A stretch of 13,236 nucleotides of DNA, from contig CABSFY010000064.1 of the NCBI GenBank assembly GCA_902477055.1, positions 1 through 13,236 of the forward strand, given 5' to 3'. Both the position numbers and the translations under genes were made by a program. The notes below the pieces were generated by a model. The model did no database searches. It had not been told where the DNA came from and worked only from the letters and a program-made list of their open reading frames with translations. Of this stretch, positions 12,647 through 13,236 are shown piece by piece. The DNA comes from an uncultured Eubacteriales bacterium. GTDB taxonomy: Bacteria; Bacillota; Clostridia; Oscillospirales; Oscillospiraceae. Position 1 is the stretch's first letter; each line of letters opens with the position of its first letter.

Positions 12647-12853
12647 ATGATGAACGACAAACTGTACAAAATTCTGAAGTACATCGCCATGATCTTCCTG
12701 CCTGCGCTGGGAACGCTGTATTTCGCGCTGGCGGGAATTTGGGGCTTCCCCTATGCCGAGCAAGTGGTCGGCACAATCACCGCCGTTGACACGTTCTTGG
12801 GCGTGATTCTGGGCATCTCCACGGCGCAGTACAACAAGAAATTGGGAGGCTGA
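12647..12853 (+). CDS. Phage holin
   Basis: The 68-residue protein has two membrane segments (about 14-33, IAMIFLPALGTLYFALAGIW, and about 40-58, VVGTITAVDTFLGVILGIS) and a short basic tail (YNKKLGG). Length, topology and the position directly before an amidase fit small two-TM holins of Firmicute phages. Holins form membrane holes that release the endolysin. The start ATG has AAAGGAG 9 bases upstream; a second ATG follows immediately, and such dual starts sometimes give holin and antiholin forms. The amidase starts 4 bases after its stop. Confidence 0.85.
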   Translation: MMNDKLYKILKYIAMIFLPALGTLYFALAGIWGFPYAEQVVGTITAVDTFLGVILGISTAQYNKKLGG

Positions 12854-12857
12854 CGCA

Positions 12858-13236
12858 ATGAAGATCGTCCAGCAATTTATCACCAAGAATCCGAGCTACT
12901 ATGCCAACGAGGTACAGCAGGACTATCGGTATACCGATTTTCAAAAGTACGGCGCGAAGGGCGCTGTGCTGCACAGCATCGGCGTGCAGCAGCCGTCGGC
13001 GCAGCTGATTGCCAACAACTTCAACCGCTCCAACGCAGAGGCCTCCGTCCATGCCGTTTTGCAGGCGGATGGGCTGGTGGTGCAGACGATGCCGTGGAAT
13101 TACCGGGCATGGCACGTCGGCGGCAGCGCGAACAACACGCATATCGGCGTGGAGATGACGGAGCCGGATTGCATCTGGTACGACGCGAAGAACGGCTACA
13201 AGGTACACATCAACGACTACGCCAAGGCGACCGCGT
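12858..13236 (+). CDS. N-acetylmuramoyl-L-alanine amidase (endolysin), cut at the window end
   Basis: The 126 visible residues match the Amidase_2 (PGRP-like) domain: GAVLHSIG with zinc ligand H39, SVHAVLQADGLVVQTMPW (H65), and WHVGGSANNTHIGVEM (H86, H95, E99). The remaining conserved residues would lie beyond the window. The enzyme cleaves between muramic acid and the peptide in peptidoglycan and so lyses the host at the end of infection. No signal peptide is present, consistent with release by the holin just upstream. The start is set by GGGAGG 8-9 bases before the ATG. Confidence 0.9.
   Translation, partial: MKIVQQFITKNPSYYANEVQQDYRYTDFQKYGAKGAVLHSIGVQQPSAQLIANNFNRSNAEASVHAVLQADGLVVQTMPWNYRAWHVGGSANNTHIGVEMTEPDCIWYDAKNGYKVHINDYAKATA

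Overview
The window looks like a stretch of a phage or prophage from a Clostridia-class Firmicute, probably of the Oscillospiraceae/Ruminococcaceae type. The reasons are strong AGGAGG-type ribosome sites, frequent TTG/GTG starts, a Bro-N/ANT antirepressor, BspA-type leucine-rich repeats, and an intergenic repeat (about 12526-12616) of a kind I remember from that group's genomes. No integrase, terminase, portal or tape measure gene is visible, so this is an internal slice.

Layout. Positions 1-300 hold no convincing gene but do hold tRNA-like RNA elements. A compositionally different, more AT-rich cassette follows (about 300-1680). It has a minus-strand DUF3800 gene (314-1015) with its own promoter and a structured, terminator-bearing leader RNA, and a plus-strand ribbon-helix-helix (RHH) repressor gene (1387-1557) whose promoter carries a repeated operator-like site. 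Next come a phage antirepressor (1678-2430), a 41-residue protein and a strong terminator (2616-2662).

The head module is ferritin-like protein (2704-3243), prohead protease with a fused scaffold and a probable internal scaffold start (3243-4670), a candidate decoration protein (4689-5330) and the major capsid protein (5353-6579). After the capsid gene lie a 9-bp GAAA hairpin and another tRNA-like element (6623-6690). Two unassigned proteins, perhaps connectors, follow (6734-8170). Then come three fibre genes (8182-11519), the last with a PKD-like domain and ten 23-residue LRR repeats whose DNA is nearly invariant outside a 27-base variable part. The right end has small tail/lysis genes, a cysteine-rich Zn protein, a host-type repeat, a holin and an amidase cut off by the window edge.

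The genes from 2704 rightwards run on one strand with short gaps or overlaps, as in a late operon. No tail tube, sheath or tape measure gene lies between capsid and fibres, which suggests a short-tailed virion or tail genes elsewhere.

The most unusual content is RNA. Three plus-strand elements keep a 7-bp acceptor stem and a canonical T arm but have tiny D arms and abnormal anticodon arms. The DUF3800 gene sits behind a folded leader that ends in an intrinsic terminator just before its ribosome site.
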